From contig SSNU01000028.1 in NCBI GenBank assembly GCA_012064415.1, positions 63,493 to 94,954 on the forward strand: a stretch of 31,462 nt of DNA. The letters run 5' to 3'. Source of the stretch: Gyrodactylus bullatarudis (lineage: Eukaryota > Platyhelminthes > Monogenea > Gyrodactylidea > Gyrodactylidae). Shown piece after piece: positions 9,694 through 18,944 of the stretch. The first letter of the stretch is position 1; each line of letters opens with the position of its first letter. The notes under the pieces are model-generated. The model searched no databases and was not told the DNA's origin. It worked only from the letters and a program-made list of their open reading frames with translations. The translations under genes were made by a program, and so were the position numbers.

Positions 9694-10175
9694 TATCTCT
9701 TTCTTATATATCTCCAAATTATGAATTTAAGTGGATAGTATCCACTGGATACTCGAACGTTTTTGATAAACAACGTGAATTACTCATTCATAAAAGTAAA
9801 TAATTTACTTAGCATTTGGTAATTTACAAAACCTGAGCATTTTATCAAAGCTTAAATCCTTGCATGAAATCTGAGAGTCGGGAATTTTCTGGAAGCTGAT
9901 TTTAGAATATAATTGACCTAAGCTTTGAACTCTGTAATCCTAAATATCAACTTTTGATCACTCTCTAACTTTGAAATCAGCAAAACTTCAAAAAAAGGAA
10001 TTATGGGTAAATATGCCATAATTTTTATAAAAGTTTACTTTTTTCTTCATATTGAAATAGTGAGCCTCATGATCTAGATTCCAAAAAAATATTGATCAAA
10101 TTCGATTGAGAATTTTGTAAAAATCATAAATTCCCATCTTCATATTACTAGGTTTTAAATTCAAGGCATATATAT
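9694..10175. other. Non-coding stretch with dispersed-repeat copies
   Basis: It holds a 15-bp perfect palindrome GTATCCACTGGATAC (9738-9752), a copy of the dispersed family at 9935-9990 (CTAACTTTGAAATCAGCAAA) and an inverted match at 10065-10112 to 5545-5595. Nothing coding. Confidence 0.45.
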
Positions 10176-10414
10176 GTTACAATCAATGTGGAAACTCCCC
10201 TCAGACTATACACTGACCATCAGTTTGTACACTGATGACCAAAACCATCAATGTGTACACTGAGTTTCCACTTTGAGGGTCATAACCGTCAGTGTATACA
10301 CTGATCGTCAATGTGGAAACTCGAGTGTACACATTAATCGTCAGTGTGTACATTGATTTTGTGTGAATACATCGATGTGGAAACTAATCTATTTCTCACC
10401 TAGAAAAAGATTTT
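10176..10414 (+). repeat. Left arm of foldback copy 1
   Basis: It contains four ATGTGGAAACT or GAGTTTCCACTTT-type units alternating with several TGTACACTGA-type units. It pairs with 10987-11224 over nearly its whole length, ending at CTAGAAAAAGATTTT. Confidence 0.9.
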
Positions 10415-10986
10415 TAGGATAATATTTTCGTTATTACACTAAATAAGTATTTTTTCATAAGTATTCGCAACCTGTGAGTTGTCAAAACTCAAGCTTCTCG
10501 AATTATCTTTTTATAGAACTTAACTTGACGATGGTTCCTCACAAGAAATCAAGACCAAAGCTATAAAGATGATTAAACAAACTGCAGGAAGTAGCAAAGA
10601 AGGGACAAATATGACCTGGAAGATTCCAGAGATTGACTCAAAAAGACTCTTCAAATTTGATCGATTTCATCACTCTTAAAGACCTCTTTAGTCTTTACTA
10701 GATAGAAACCATAGTTGAAGTAATATAAAGCTTATTTTCAAGAGGCCAGTTGAGTATTCTGGGGGAATTTTTATATCAGCGACATATGCGATATAAGACC
10801 TGAAGTGAAATTAGGATCAAACAGCAGATATTATGGTATGCTTCGATGCGAATGCTTAACAGGCTATAAAAGCAAGTGATGCAAATGTCGAGGGGATAAT
10901 GTTTTGTGTCACTCTAGGTACCATGCATTAATAAATAATGCTTATATTCTTCCATAATTTAATTAATAGTTAAGTATTCTATCTTA

Positions 10987-11224
10987 AAATCTTTTTCTAG
11001 GTGAGAAATAGATTAGTTTCCACATCGATGTATTCACACAAAATCAATGTACACACTGACGATTAATGTGTACACTCGAGTTTCCACATTGACGATCAGT
11101 GTATACACTGACGGTTATGACCCTCAAAGTGGAAACTCAGTGTACACATTGATGGTTTTGGTCATCAGTGTACAAACTGATGGTCAGTGTATAGTCTGAG
11201 GGAAGTTTCCACATCTATTGTAAC
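10987..11224 (-). repeat. Right arm of foldback copy 1
   Basis: Reverse complement of 10176-10414 with about three differences, all within the outer 25 bases. Confidence 0.9.
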
Positions 11225-11514
11225 ATATATATAAATCTTGAGCAAACTTCTGCAAGATAAAAAAGTTCTTAAAAAGAATAGTAGTGCTCTAAACCTGGTT
11301 GTCAATCCAAAGGTATTTTTGTTATGCACTTAAGTCAATGTCAAGCTCGAGTTGTATCACGCATTTGGACATTACTTTGATTTAAAGGTAGTATTAATCA
11401 TGAAACATCATAAGTCAATTAATAGAAAGAAAAATCTTTCATGACATTAAGAATTTGATATTCAATAAAATGTATCTGTTACGACCAATTGTATATGTCA
11501 CCGTAAATATGCTT

Positions 11515-11557
11515 TTATTTTTATATTTAAATATAAGGCTCGTTCTAACAAAAAAAA
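11515..11557 (+). mobile_element. LINE 3' tail inserted in the terminal repeat
   Basis: A 43-bp AT-rich insert ending TTCTAACAAAAAAAA has the same terminal signature as the 3' ends of LINE copies B and C. It interrupts the outer inverted repeat between ATGCTT and CTTACTCACG, with CTT on both sides as a minimal duplication. Without it, the two sides join into a palindrome around TTACTCACGTGAGTAA. Confidence 0.55.
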
Positions 11558-11678
11558 CTTACTCACGTGAGTAAGCATACTTACGGTTAGTATGCATACT
11601 TACTTTTTTTAAATTTAAGCCCTCAATAGTTTTATCATAAAATCTTCTAGCATAAATAAGACACTTTGTTGACACTCT

Positions 11679-11894
11679 TAGAGCATGTTAAAAAATGGAT
11701 AATCTCATGGGGTGTAAACTTGAAACTCCTATAGAAGAAGATAAACAATTTCATCATAAATAGGAACTATTGGCTACTTTATAAAAAATGTTAATTCCGA
11801 CACTTAAGACTTTAGGACACTTTGAGAGCATGTTAATAAGTGGAGAAACTTAGGGGGTCAACTTGGAACTTCTGTAAAAGAAGATAAACATTTT
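11679..11894. repeat. Diverged tandem duplication, about 144-bp period
   Basis: The block 11679-11752 (GAGCATGTTAA, GTAAACTTGAAACTCCTAT, GAAGAAGATAAACA) recurs at 11823-11894 with scattered substitutions. It lies inside the KRBA2-like element, upstream of the protein remnant. No function is seen. Confidence 0.6.
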
Positions 11895-12042
11895 GAACTT
11901 TCCAAGTAATTGCACTTGATTTCTCCTGAAGCATCAAAGAAATTTTTTTTTGTTTTTTTTAATACATACATTATCCATTTTATTACAACATGGGTCACGT
12001 ATAGTTGGATAATAGGGAATAGTTAATGACTATTAGTTAGGC

Positions 12043-12405
12043 AAAAAGTGTAAGTGTAAAATCTTTGATAAAGGCCCATTGGACCATTCAAATCTTATTG
12101 GCGTGATATTGAAACGTGATGAGAATAACATGTATGAGTAAGGAGTCAACGATGGAAAACTTGCTGGAAAATATAGTTCAAACCAGTTCCAAGTCCTATC
12201 AAATAATGTTCTGACCCCAGATGCTGTACCAGATAAGGAATTCTCCCTAAGAACTGCTGTCAGAAACCAATCTTCGTCCAACGGACAAGGGTTTTTTAAA
12301 TGCAATTGCGCCGGCCAGTGTCAATCGAATAGATGTCGCTGTTTGAAAAATAATGTAAAATGCAATTCGAGATGCCATAAGAGTCTTTCTTGTCTGAATA
12401 AATAA
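12043..12405 (+). pseudogene. C-terminal fragment of a KRBA2-like integrase-transposon protein
   Basis: One frame runs from about 12043 to the stop at 12403-12405 with a single internal nonsense codon (TAA, 12139-12141) and no frameshift. It reads FDKGPLDHSNLIGVI, then GKLAGKYSSNQFQVL, then EFSLRTAVRNQSS. It ends in a cysteine-rich tail containing GFFKCNCAGQCQSNRCRC and CNSRCHKSLSC. That layout, a small beta-rich domain (GVI, YxxG, YxxNQF) followed by CxCxxxCxxxxCxC and CNxxCH, is what I know from the C-terminus of KRAB-A-domain-containing-protein-2-like proteins. Those carry an rve integrase domain upstream and are spread by transposons. The integrase part is absent here; only this last exon-like portion survives. 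Alternatives are another transposon protein sharing the same tail. Confidence 0.6.
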
Positions 12406-13393
12406 AAAAAATTAAAACACCCAATAATTCTTATTCATGCTAGAAGATTTTATGATAAAACTATTGAGGGCTTAAATTTAAAAAAAGTAAGTATGCATAC
12501 TAACCGTAAGTAAGCATACTTACGGTGACACACTGCACACAAAAATGAACAATGTGTACACATTGTTAAAAGTATACAAATTGTCCATAAGGACTAATGA
12601 GCAATGTGAAAAATTTGACTTTTTAAGAGTTACGAAATTGTATTTTGAAAAATTTTAGCAGGATTCTTTAATATTTATTATTACAGGCTGATTTCGCTAG
12701 AAAAAATGACTCTTGAATCTGATTTTTAGATGCTCCTGTCTATTTTAGTTTTTGAACTTCACTTTAAATTCCTTGACTCTTAAGACAAACTATTCATATT
12801 GATCATTAGACCTTAGAGAATTTTTCGCCTTAGGAAGATTTGAAACGATAGAGTTGAATTGATTCTCCATGAAAGATTTAGAATTGGAATCTCAATGAAT
12901 GACTCAAGATTTTGTGCAATGTGCTGATTAACTAAGAATAGATAACTCTCTTATAATTATATGTCAAAGGGACAATTTAGAAATAAACCTCACATTTTTT
13001 ATCGTTTTGACCAATACATCAGAATATACCAATAGATTTATGTTTAATAAGCACTAATAACAATAGAGATCCAAATTCAAGCATGTCAAAGTTTTATCCA
13101 CTTGATTAAACTTTTTACAAATATGCAAACGAGAGTCTTGCACATAGGTTATTGAACCATGAAAATATAATATTTCTAGTTTTTTCTTTCTTGAGAAGCT
13201 ACAATGTTATAATTTTGAAGTTCAAAAAGATGTTTAGCATTGTATACACTGTTCAAAGTGTAAACATTGGTCGTAACATTTGATTCTTGTTTTCCTTATT
13301 AAGTGAAATATGAAAGTGTCAAAAAATTCATGATTTTTACTTGTTTAGGATGTGATCAAATCAAGATTTACATGATTAGTTAATCTAAATACA

Positions 13394-13447
13394 GGTGAGG
13401 GACCCATTTTCTTTCCCACTCTGCCCAGATCATCTTTCACTCTTGCT
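13394..13447 (+). repeat. 54-bp inverted repeat, left copy
   Basis: Matches the reverse complement of 19004-19057 with two mismatches. The middle reads TTTCTTTCCCACTCTGCCCAG, a pyrimidine tract ending in AG like a 3' splice site. It lies directly before the transposon-protein fossil at 13427-13701. Confidence 0.8.
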
Positions 13448-13701
13448 TTTTTGGAAATAAAAGGCATATAGACAGTGACCAAATGATTGATGAGCTCATT
13501 GAGTCTTATGAGAATTTGGGATGTCTGATGAGTATGAAGTTACACTTCCTTAAACACCATTTGGATCTATTTGATGCTGGAACACTGGGAAACATATGAG
13601 CAAGGTGAAAAATTCCATCAGGAGATGAAAGAACTAGAGACTCGGTATCCGGAAACTAATCTTGAAAATTGTATATCAGACTATTGTTGGACTAAAAATA
13701 T
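13427..13701 (+). pseudogene. Fossil of a conserved transposon-associated protein C-terminus
   Basis: Two frames joined by one frameshift near 13590 read SCFFGNKRHIDSDQMIDEL, then ENLGCLMSMKLHFLKHHLDL, then EQGEKFHQEMKELETRYPE and SDYCWTKN. The order FLGN, LGCxMSxKxHFLxxHLDxF, GExFHQxxxxxExRY, DYCW is a signature I associate with proteins found in many copies in arthropod and other invertebrate genomes, probably of transposon origin. I cannot name the superfamily. An in-frame stop, the shift and the missing upstream part show that it is dead. A splice-acceptor-like CAG just before 13427 suggests it may have been a separate exon. Confidence 0.5.
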
Positions 13702-14009
13702 AATAAATCCAATGATATATTTTTTTATGAAATCTGGTGAGTTCTATTTTTTTTTGTTAGAAATATAATCTGTATTTAAAAAGAGTAATTAATATGTACA
13801 GGGGAAAATTTAAAAAATAAATATGGTAATCTAGTTTTCTTGAAAAAATAAAAATCATAACTGGATGAGGGATCTTTGAAATATCGCACATGAGAAAATT
13901 GAATCAGTTTGTAAATTGTAACTGGCATGTTAATCTCAAAATTTTTACCATAATCATTCTGGAATTTTAGTGAAGATCGGGATATAATAGAGTAATTGAA
14001 TAGTCTATT

Positions 14010-16544
14010 TTAGAGCGAATATGACTCATGAGTGATATTTATATATATATTTATAGAGTGAAGATTATCACAGTTCATAATGTCATATTTATCTTTAATC
14101 ATGTTAAAAGATGAGAGTAGGAAATGTTCATCATAAACTACTCTTCTTAAGGAATAAACATGCTCGATCATAGAAGAGGATTCAATAAAATTTTTTACTA
14201 TAAATGCCAACCTTCTAACCCATAGAGGGTTCAGACCTGAAACCAAAATGCGAGCATTATAGGAATCAAGATCAGGGTAAACCCAGTATAAGAAGGAGGC
14301 TTGAATTCTTTCCAAATCACGTGCCTGAGTATGGGTCAGGTTCGTGAGTAGCGGAGCTAAATAATCAAAATTATTTAAAACTAAGGATTTGTAGGCCTTA
14401 ATTCTTAGTTGTGACGTTTTAGAGAATTTTAGAATAGTGAAGATTGTTGAATTAATTTTGGAGAGGTTAGAAAAGGGATCAATTTTTAACTTAGAGTTGA
14501 TACCGAAACCTAGATCAAAGTTAAAGGAGACAATTTCTCCAGGAAGTAGAAGAGATTCGAGGAGGGTTGCAGGGAGACCCAATGGGAGCATTATTTTGCA
14601 TTTATCTCTATTAATATAGAGCCCCATGGACTCGAGTGAATCTTTAAGAAGGCAGAAGTTTCTGTTGATTTTTAAAATATCAAGGGAGTTTTTAACCCTG
14701 AAGACGAACTTAAGGTCGTCAGCAAATTTAAAGAGGGCACCCTCAATACCCTCAGGAAGCTGAATATCAGCGAAACAAATGTTGAAAAGAAGGGGGCCGA
14801 TAGTGGAACCTTGAGGAACACCAGAATTAATGGGTTTCAAGCTACTGGTAGTGTTATTGAAATTTACATATTGCAGTCGATTACATAGGAAAAAGGTTAA
14901 CATATTTATAATATAAGTTTATAATATAAGTTTATTCTGAATATAGGAAAATTTTAGTTTATCAAACGCTTTAGAAATATCCAAATAATGGATGAATATG
15001 TAATAGTTAGATTTTAGCAGGGGTAAGGAATAGTTCAAAAAGGCTAGCATATTACTTGAAGTATTTTTACCAGGTAAGAATCCATGTTGATATGTATCTG
15101 GGAATGGACTAGGTAGGCAATTGGAGATTTCTTTAGTAAGAAAGCGATCAATAATCGATGCAAAAATATTCAGAGAGGATATGGGCCGAAGGTCAGAATA
15201 ATCTGAATATTTCTTGGCTTTAGGAATCGGAGTTATTTTAATTATCAACCATTCCAGTGGAATAGAACATCTGGAGATACATTCATTAAGGTAGTAACAT
15301 AGATTTGCTAGAAATGGGGCAGGTAATTTTGATAATAAATGGAAGGAGTTAAAATGAGAATCAAGTCTATTGATGTTTTAGGAATTTGAGAACATTGTAT
15401 TTAAGTCGGCAATTGAGATAAAAGGAGGATGAGCTGAGGGATCGATAGCAATAGAATCAATATTTTCCACACCATTAAACGATTTTGCAAAGAAATTATT
15501 TATATTTTCACAAAAATCCTTGTCGGGTAAGGGAGAAAAGTTTTTTATTGAAGACGATTTGTTAATATTAAGTAGTTTTCTGAATTTGGACCATCCTTTT
15601 TGGGGATTAACCTTAAGTTCAGCTGCTACATTAGCTTCAAATGATCTGAGAGATATAAAATCAATCTTGGAGGAGGAGTTGAAGAATTTATTGGAATTGA
15701 TAGTGACCCTTGATGCTTTAGTGATAAGTGAATAGAAAATTTGGAAATTGAAATTGGAATTTGGGAATATTAGTGATGAAAATCTCTGTACCAGGTTGTT
15801 AAGTTTTTCAAAATCTACAACTTTTTTAACTTTTTGGTAGAAAAGAGAGTGGTTTGATAATGAGTTATTAAAGAATACAATATTATGATCGGAGAAGGGG
15901 ACTGGGTAGGTTAAAGACCTGTAGAATACATTTGAGAAAATTAGGTCTAGAATGTTCAACTTCCGGGTAGGACTAGTAACAATTTGTTGTAAATCATGGG
16001 TTATTAATAATTTGTCAAAAAACTGAGGCATAGCAGGATGATTATTTTCTGAAGGGAAATTAAAATCTCCAAGGATAGTTAAATTATTATTATGATTGAC
16101 TAATTTAGAGTAGATTTGGTCAAATAAAACTTCGTCAGAAATGTGGTAATTGCTACCTATGGGAGGACGGTATATGAGGAAAAAGGTATGCGGGGAACCA
16201 TTTAAAATAATATCCAAATAAATATGTTGAAATGGATGATTAAATGTTTTGACAAAATTAATATGATTAGACGAGTGAATATATAAACCAACACCACCAC
16301 CATTAGCTTCAAGTCTATCGGCTCTATAGAGTTGATAGTTAGAAATGTTTATAATAGAATCAGAAACCAGAGGATGTAACCAGGTTTCGGTAATAAAAAA
16401 AATGGCTGGTCTAAAATTGTTGATGATATTTTTAATGTTTAGGAATGTATTTTTAGAGAGTAATGATCGAGCATTCAGAAGAAAAAAACCAGAATGATTA
16501 TTGAAAAAACTTTTGAGACTCACAAGAAAGTGTATGAAGAGCAT
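14010..16544 (-). pseudogene. LINE ORF2, copy B: APE endonuclease plus reverse transcriptase with two stops
   Basis: About 840 codons in one frame, broken only by TAA at 15378-15380 and a stop at 14919-14921. The likely start is the ATG at 16544, inside ORF1 in the +1 frame. Endonuclease motifs in order are NARS (N24), ITETW (E53), RADRLEANGGGVGLYI, YRPP, ILGDFNFP, LDLIFSN and SDHN; all catalytic residues are there. Reverse transcriptase motifs are LRPISSLN, YQHGFLPGKNTSS, YLDISKAFD, GVPQGSTIGPLLFN and FADDLKF. The C-terminal domain has ARDLERIQASFLYW and SGLNPLWVRRLAF. There is no RNase H. The second stop sits in a short tandem duplication (AACTTATATTAT twice), where about three codons are lost relative to copy A. 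It is more complete than copy A, and the stops look recent. Confidence 0.9.
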
Positions 16545-17646
16545 TATCGAAATTGAGGTTGGAGTCGGCCTTATTTTGGAAGATATTTGGTTGAGATATA
16601 AAATCCAAGTCAACAGAGGAATCGTCATGTCCGGAACCATGTTTAGCTCTAACATGAGCGGGAGGAGGATTGTAGGCTGTAGTGATATGAAGGTTTTCTT
16701 TATCTTCGGATATAGACTGGCAAGGATTGATTGGCAATAAATTGAAGAAATTGAGAATAGAAGACTGAGATAGTCCATTTGTTATTGATTGAGTGTGGGG
16801 TTTTTTGACAGGCATTGGAGGTGAACCAGAGACAAGCGGAGAGAAAACTGGCCTTTTGTTGTTTTGGGCTGGCGTATTAAGATGGCTTTCAGATAGAATG
16901 GGGCTAACTGCGGATTGATTTGATAGATGATGAGGAATAGGAGAATGTGAAAGCTGAGTGGAAGCTACTTGGACAGGAGGAGGGTGATTTTCTTGATTAA
17001 TCCCGGAAACTTTGGTCGAGGTAGGAGTAACTCGTGGCTTATGTTGAAATTTTTCTTCGCGACAAGAGAAGAACCTTTTAGTTTTGGAAAGAGAAATCAT
17101 TTGTTGAACTATGGAGTTGGATGGTCTTCGTTTGAAAACAATACGGATATAATATGATCCAAATTCATCTTTATTCTTGAAACAACTGTAAGTGAAATTC
17201 CCGATGGAATTGATCATGGATTTAACAGCAGGAGTAGTAACGTTGTATCCTCTGACAATCATGTTGTTTGAGTGAGCTTTGTTTACTGGTTTGAAAGAAC
17301 ATGACACATCATTCTGAGGTTTGATTGGAGGAGAGATGAAAAGAGGAGGAGGAGGATGAACATTGTACGATGAATAACTTTCAACATTAGGGTTAATTAC
17401 ATGTTGTATACCATGAATAGTACTTGGAGGCGGAAAAGAGGTATTAATAGTGGTATTTGATGGATTCTTGATGTATGCTATTTCACGTTTTAGCATATAT
17501 ATTTCATTGATAAGGTAGTTTATATGTATATCTTTGGCATCCACTCTATTAATAATGGAAATGAGCTTTTCATTGATAAAATGATAAATTTTTCCAATTT
17601 CACGAGGAAGTTCAAAATTCGCGGCATGAGACATCCTATCAAACAA
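16498..17646 (-). CDS. LINE ORF1 protein, copy B (RNA-binding type)
   Basis: An uninterrupted 382-residue frame upstream of ORF2. Residues 22-60 are predicted by eye as a coiled coil (INEKLISIINRVD, then NEIYMLKREIAYI), the trimerisation element of many ORF1 proteins. Residues 125-205 form the only compact-looking region (MIVRGYNVTTPAVKSMI, then YYIRIVFKRRPSNS) and could be an RRM-like fold. Residues 206-310 are Pro/Ser/Gln-rich. Residues 327-347 hold the block PPPxxxRxKHGSGHDxSxxDLD shared with copy A. There is no CCHC knuckle. It ends ESQKFFQ and overlaps ORF2 by 47 bases. The start MFDRMSHAAN is the first ATG of the frame, and a second Met at residue 5 is possible. It is intact although its ORF2 is broken. 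Confidence 0.75.
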   Translation of the reverse strand: MFDRMSHAANFELPREIGKIYHFINEKLISIINRVDAKDIHINYLINEIYMLKREIAYIKNPSNTTINTSFPPPSTIHGIQHVINPNVESYSSYNVHPPPPLFISPPIKPQNDVSCSFKPVNKAHSNNMIVRGYNVTTPAVKSMINSIGNFTYSCFKNKDEFGSYYIRIVFKRRPSNSIVQQMISLSKTKRFFSCREEKFQHKPRVTPTSTKVSGINQENHPPPVQVASTQLSHSPIPHHLSNQSAVSPILSESHLNTPAQNNKRPVFSPLVSGSPPMPVKKPHTQSITNGLSQSSILNFFNLLPINPCQSISEDKENLHITTAYNPPPAHVRAKHGSGHDDSSVDLDFISQPNIFQNKADSNLNFDNALHTLSCESQKFFQ

Positions 17647-17660
17647 TTCTCCGTGGTTTT

Positions 17661-18944
17661 TAATCTATACACTCTATTAAATTGAGTATATTTTTTAATT
17701 TGATCACAAAGAAAGAATTAAGATCATAAGGTCCAAATGGTGATTTTTTTTAGGATCATCTTAAAACAATCTTTCCATCTTCGAAGTACTAAGGTGTGTG
17801 CATACACTTAAAAAAAAACATTGATAAAAAGGGGGACTAATACTCGGGCTAAAAAAGCACTCAATGATTCAGATGCATTCTGGGAGACTCGAAATAGGTA
17901 TGAAAAAGAAAATACCTGTTTCGGAATCAGCACAAAATTTTGAACTAGATTTCTTTTTAAAATTTTGAAATATCTCATTGGAAACCAGACTTTTCAGGAA
18001 ATGAAAGCAGAAAATTTTACCAAAAATTAGAAAAAAATTTTTTTTTACTTTGACCTCAAATTTTAGCGGCTTATTTTCCTCCAACCCACCTAAAAGACCC
18101 ATCATTCGACGCAGAATTTTATACTTTCTCACTTTATCTAAAAAATCTTAATTAACTATAATTACTTTTCCGAAAATCTAATTTAAAAATATTTTTAATT
18201 AGAAATTTTCCCAAAACTCGTTTTTCCCCATTATCTCTGAAACTGAGAACGATATCAGGATTCTGAGAACATATTTGGAATCAGCATAAAATTTTGATCC
18301 TGAAATTATATACTTTTTTAACAGACCTTAAAAAAAAATTTTCCATGACCACCAGTGTTATCATTCAATTGTTTATTTAGAGACCCCCTTTTTACACTAT
18401 GGAATGTCTATAAATAACAAATGATTTCAACAAATGTGTGTACGACTTTGTGACCCTTTCTGTACTTAGGAAATTTATCAACTAATGATTATGTGGGATT
18501 AAGTTTAATCACACAATCGTTTTGGTATTTAGTTTTGTGTTCCCTCCCCTTTTTTGTTAGGATGAATTGTATATTGTAATTATTCTCCATGTAATCAATG
18601 ATTATTAATCATCGTTGCGTGGAAAGCTGATTTGAAATGTGAAATTGAAATTCCTTCCATTTACGAAACTTTCTTTCTAATGTCTTTACATATAGAAAAA
18701 ATCATAGCACACTTATGAAAATTTGACAGAAGTTGTACATTTTCTTGCTCTATCAGATGGTACCAAAATTATCACTGTACGATGACCAAAAAAATAAATT
18801 CTATTAAAAAACTTTTCTAACATCCTAAAGCGTGAATCAGTAAATGTTTAAATATCCAAAAAATATTTCAATATTTTAAAATTCAAACATGAAATTGCAA
18901 TTATTATGAAATTTTTGCATTACTTTGATGTACTTGAATTTCAT
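17661..18944. other. Non-coding stretch with a dispersed repeat
   Basis: At 17850-18010 lies a repeat (GAGACTCGAAATAGGTA, AATCAGCACAAAATTTTGAA, ATATCTCATTGGAAACCA) that recurs inverted and split at 23935-24260. A partial copy of its middle is at 18260-18300. A short frame at 17869-18132 (minus) lies wholly inside the repeat and is not supported. Confidence 0.5.

Larger units (their letters stand above)
10176..11224. mobile_element. Foldback DNA element with GTGTACACTGA subrepeats (copy 1)
   Basis: This 1049-bp element starts GTTACAAT and ends ATTGTAAC. It is flanked on both sides by ATATATAT (10168-10175 and 11225-11232), a possible 8-bp target duplication. Its arms of about 238 bp (10176-10414 and 10987-11224) differ at only about three bases near the outer end. 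The arms are made of short, shuffled subrepeats of the types GTGTACACTGA, GTATACACTGA and ATGTGGAAACT. The 570-bp centre has no open frame of note. It is a non-autonomous element. An 8-bp duplication would suit hAT-like families, but the duplication is a dinucleotide run and could be coincidental. Confidence 0.85.
11496..12530 (+). mobile_element. Decayed DNA element with KRBA2-like integrase remnant
   Basis: The ends read TGTCACCGTAA (11496) and TTACGGTGACA (12530). Longer inverted repeats follow inside, about 11579-11656 against 12434-12520, with TTACGGTTAGTATGCATAC then CCCTCAATAGTTTTATC. Between them is the C-terminal part of a KRBA2-like protein in plus orientation. No target duplication is evident: removing the element leaves GTATACACTG intact. 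The family may be related to Ginger-type integrase transposons, which is inference from the protein. Confidence 0.65.
11478..13277. mobile_element. Second foldback element of the same kind, interrupted
   Basis: The left end GTTACGACCAAT (11478-11489) is matched by the inverted right end at 13266-13277. Inside each end lie the same sorts of units as in copy 1: the left side has AACAATGTGTACACATTG (12548-12565) and the right side GCATTGTATACACTG (13238-13252). The left side is split by the 11496-12530 element, which sits inside GTATA/CACTG, itself one of the subrepeats. Similarity between the two ends is weaker than in copy 1, so it is an older relative. The centre (12600-13230) shows nothing coding. 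Confidence 0.55.
13747..17660 (-). mobile_element. CR1/Jockey-like non-LTR retrotransposon, copy B, near full length
   Basis: On the minus strand the order is ORF1 (17646-16498), ORF2 (16544-14010), a 3' UTR of about 260 bases, and the end TTTCTAACAAAAAAAAA at 13747. The endonuclease, reverse transcriptase and C-terminal domain are all present. Two nonsense codons in ORF2 inactivate it, with no frameshift. The 5' boundary is not seen; no target duplication matching the sequence left of 13747 was found above 17646, so the 5' end is placed loosely. It is a sister of copy A and the probable source type for copy C. Confidence 0.9.

Noticed and set aside
9738..9752. 15-bp palindrome shared with about 24527
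   Set aside because: Similarity does not extend beyond about 25 bases, so it is not enough to call a repeat.
10176..11224. CRISPR-like array from the short repeats
   Set aside because: Repeats vary in length and orientation, have no regular spacers and form inverted arms in a eukaryotic setting.
12033..12305. 90-residue minus-strand frame
   Set aside because: Antisense to the KRBA2-like remnant, whose plus-strand translation has clear conserved cysteines.
17869..18132. 87-residue minus-strand frame
   Set aside because: Lies wholly in a dispersed repeat and has low-complexity Phe/Lys composition.
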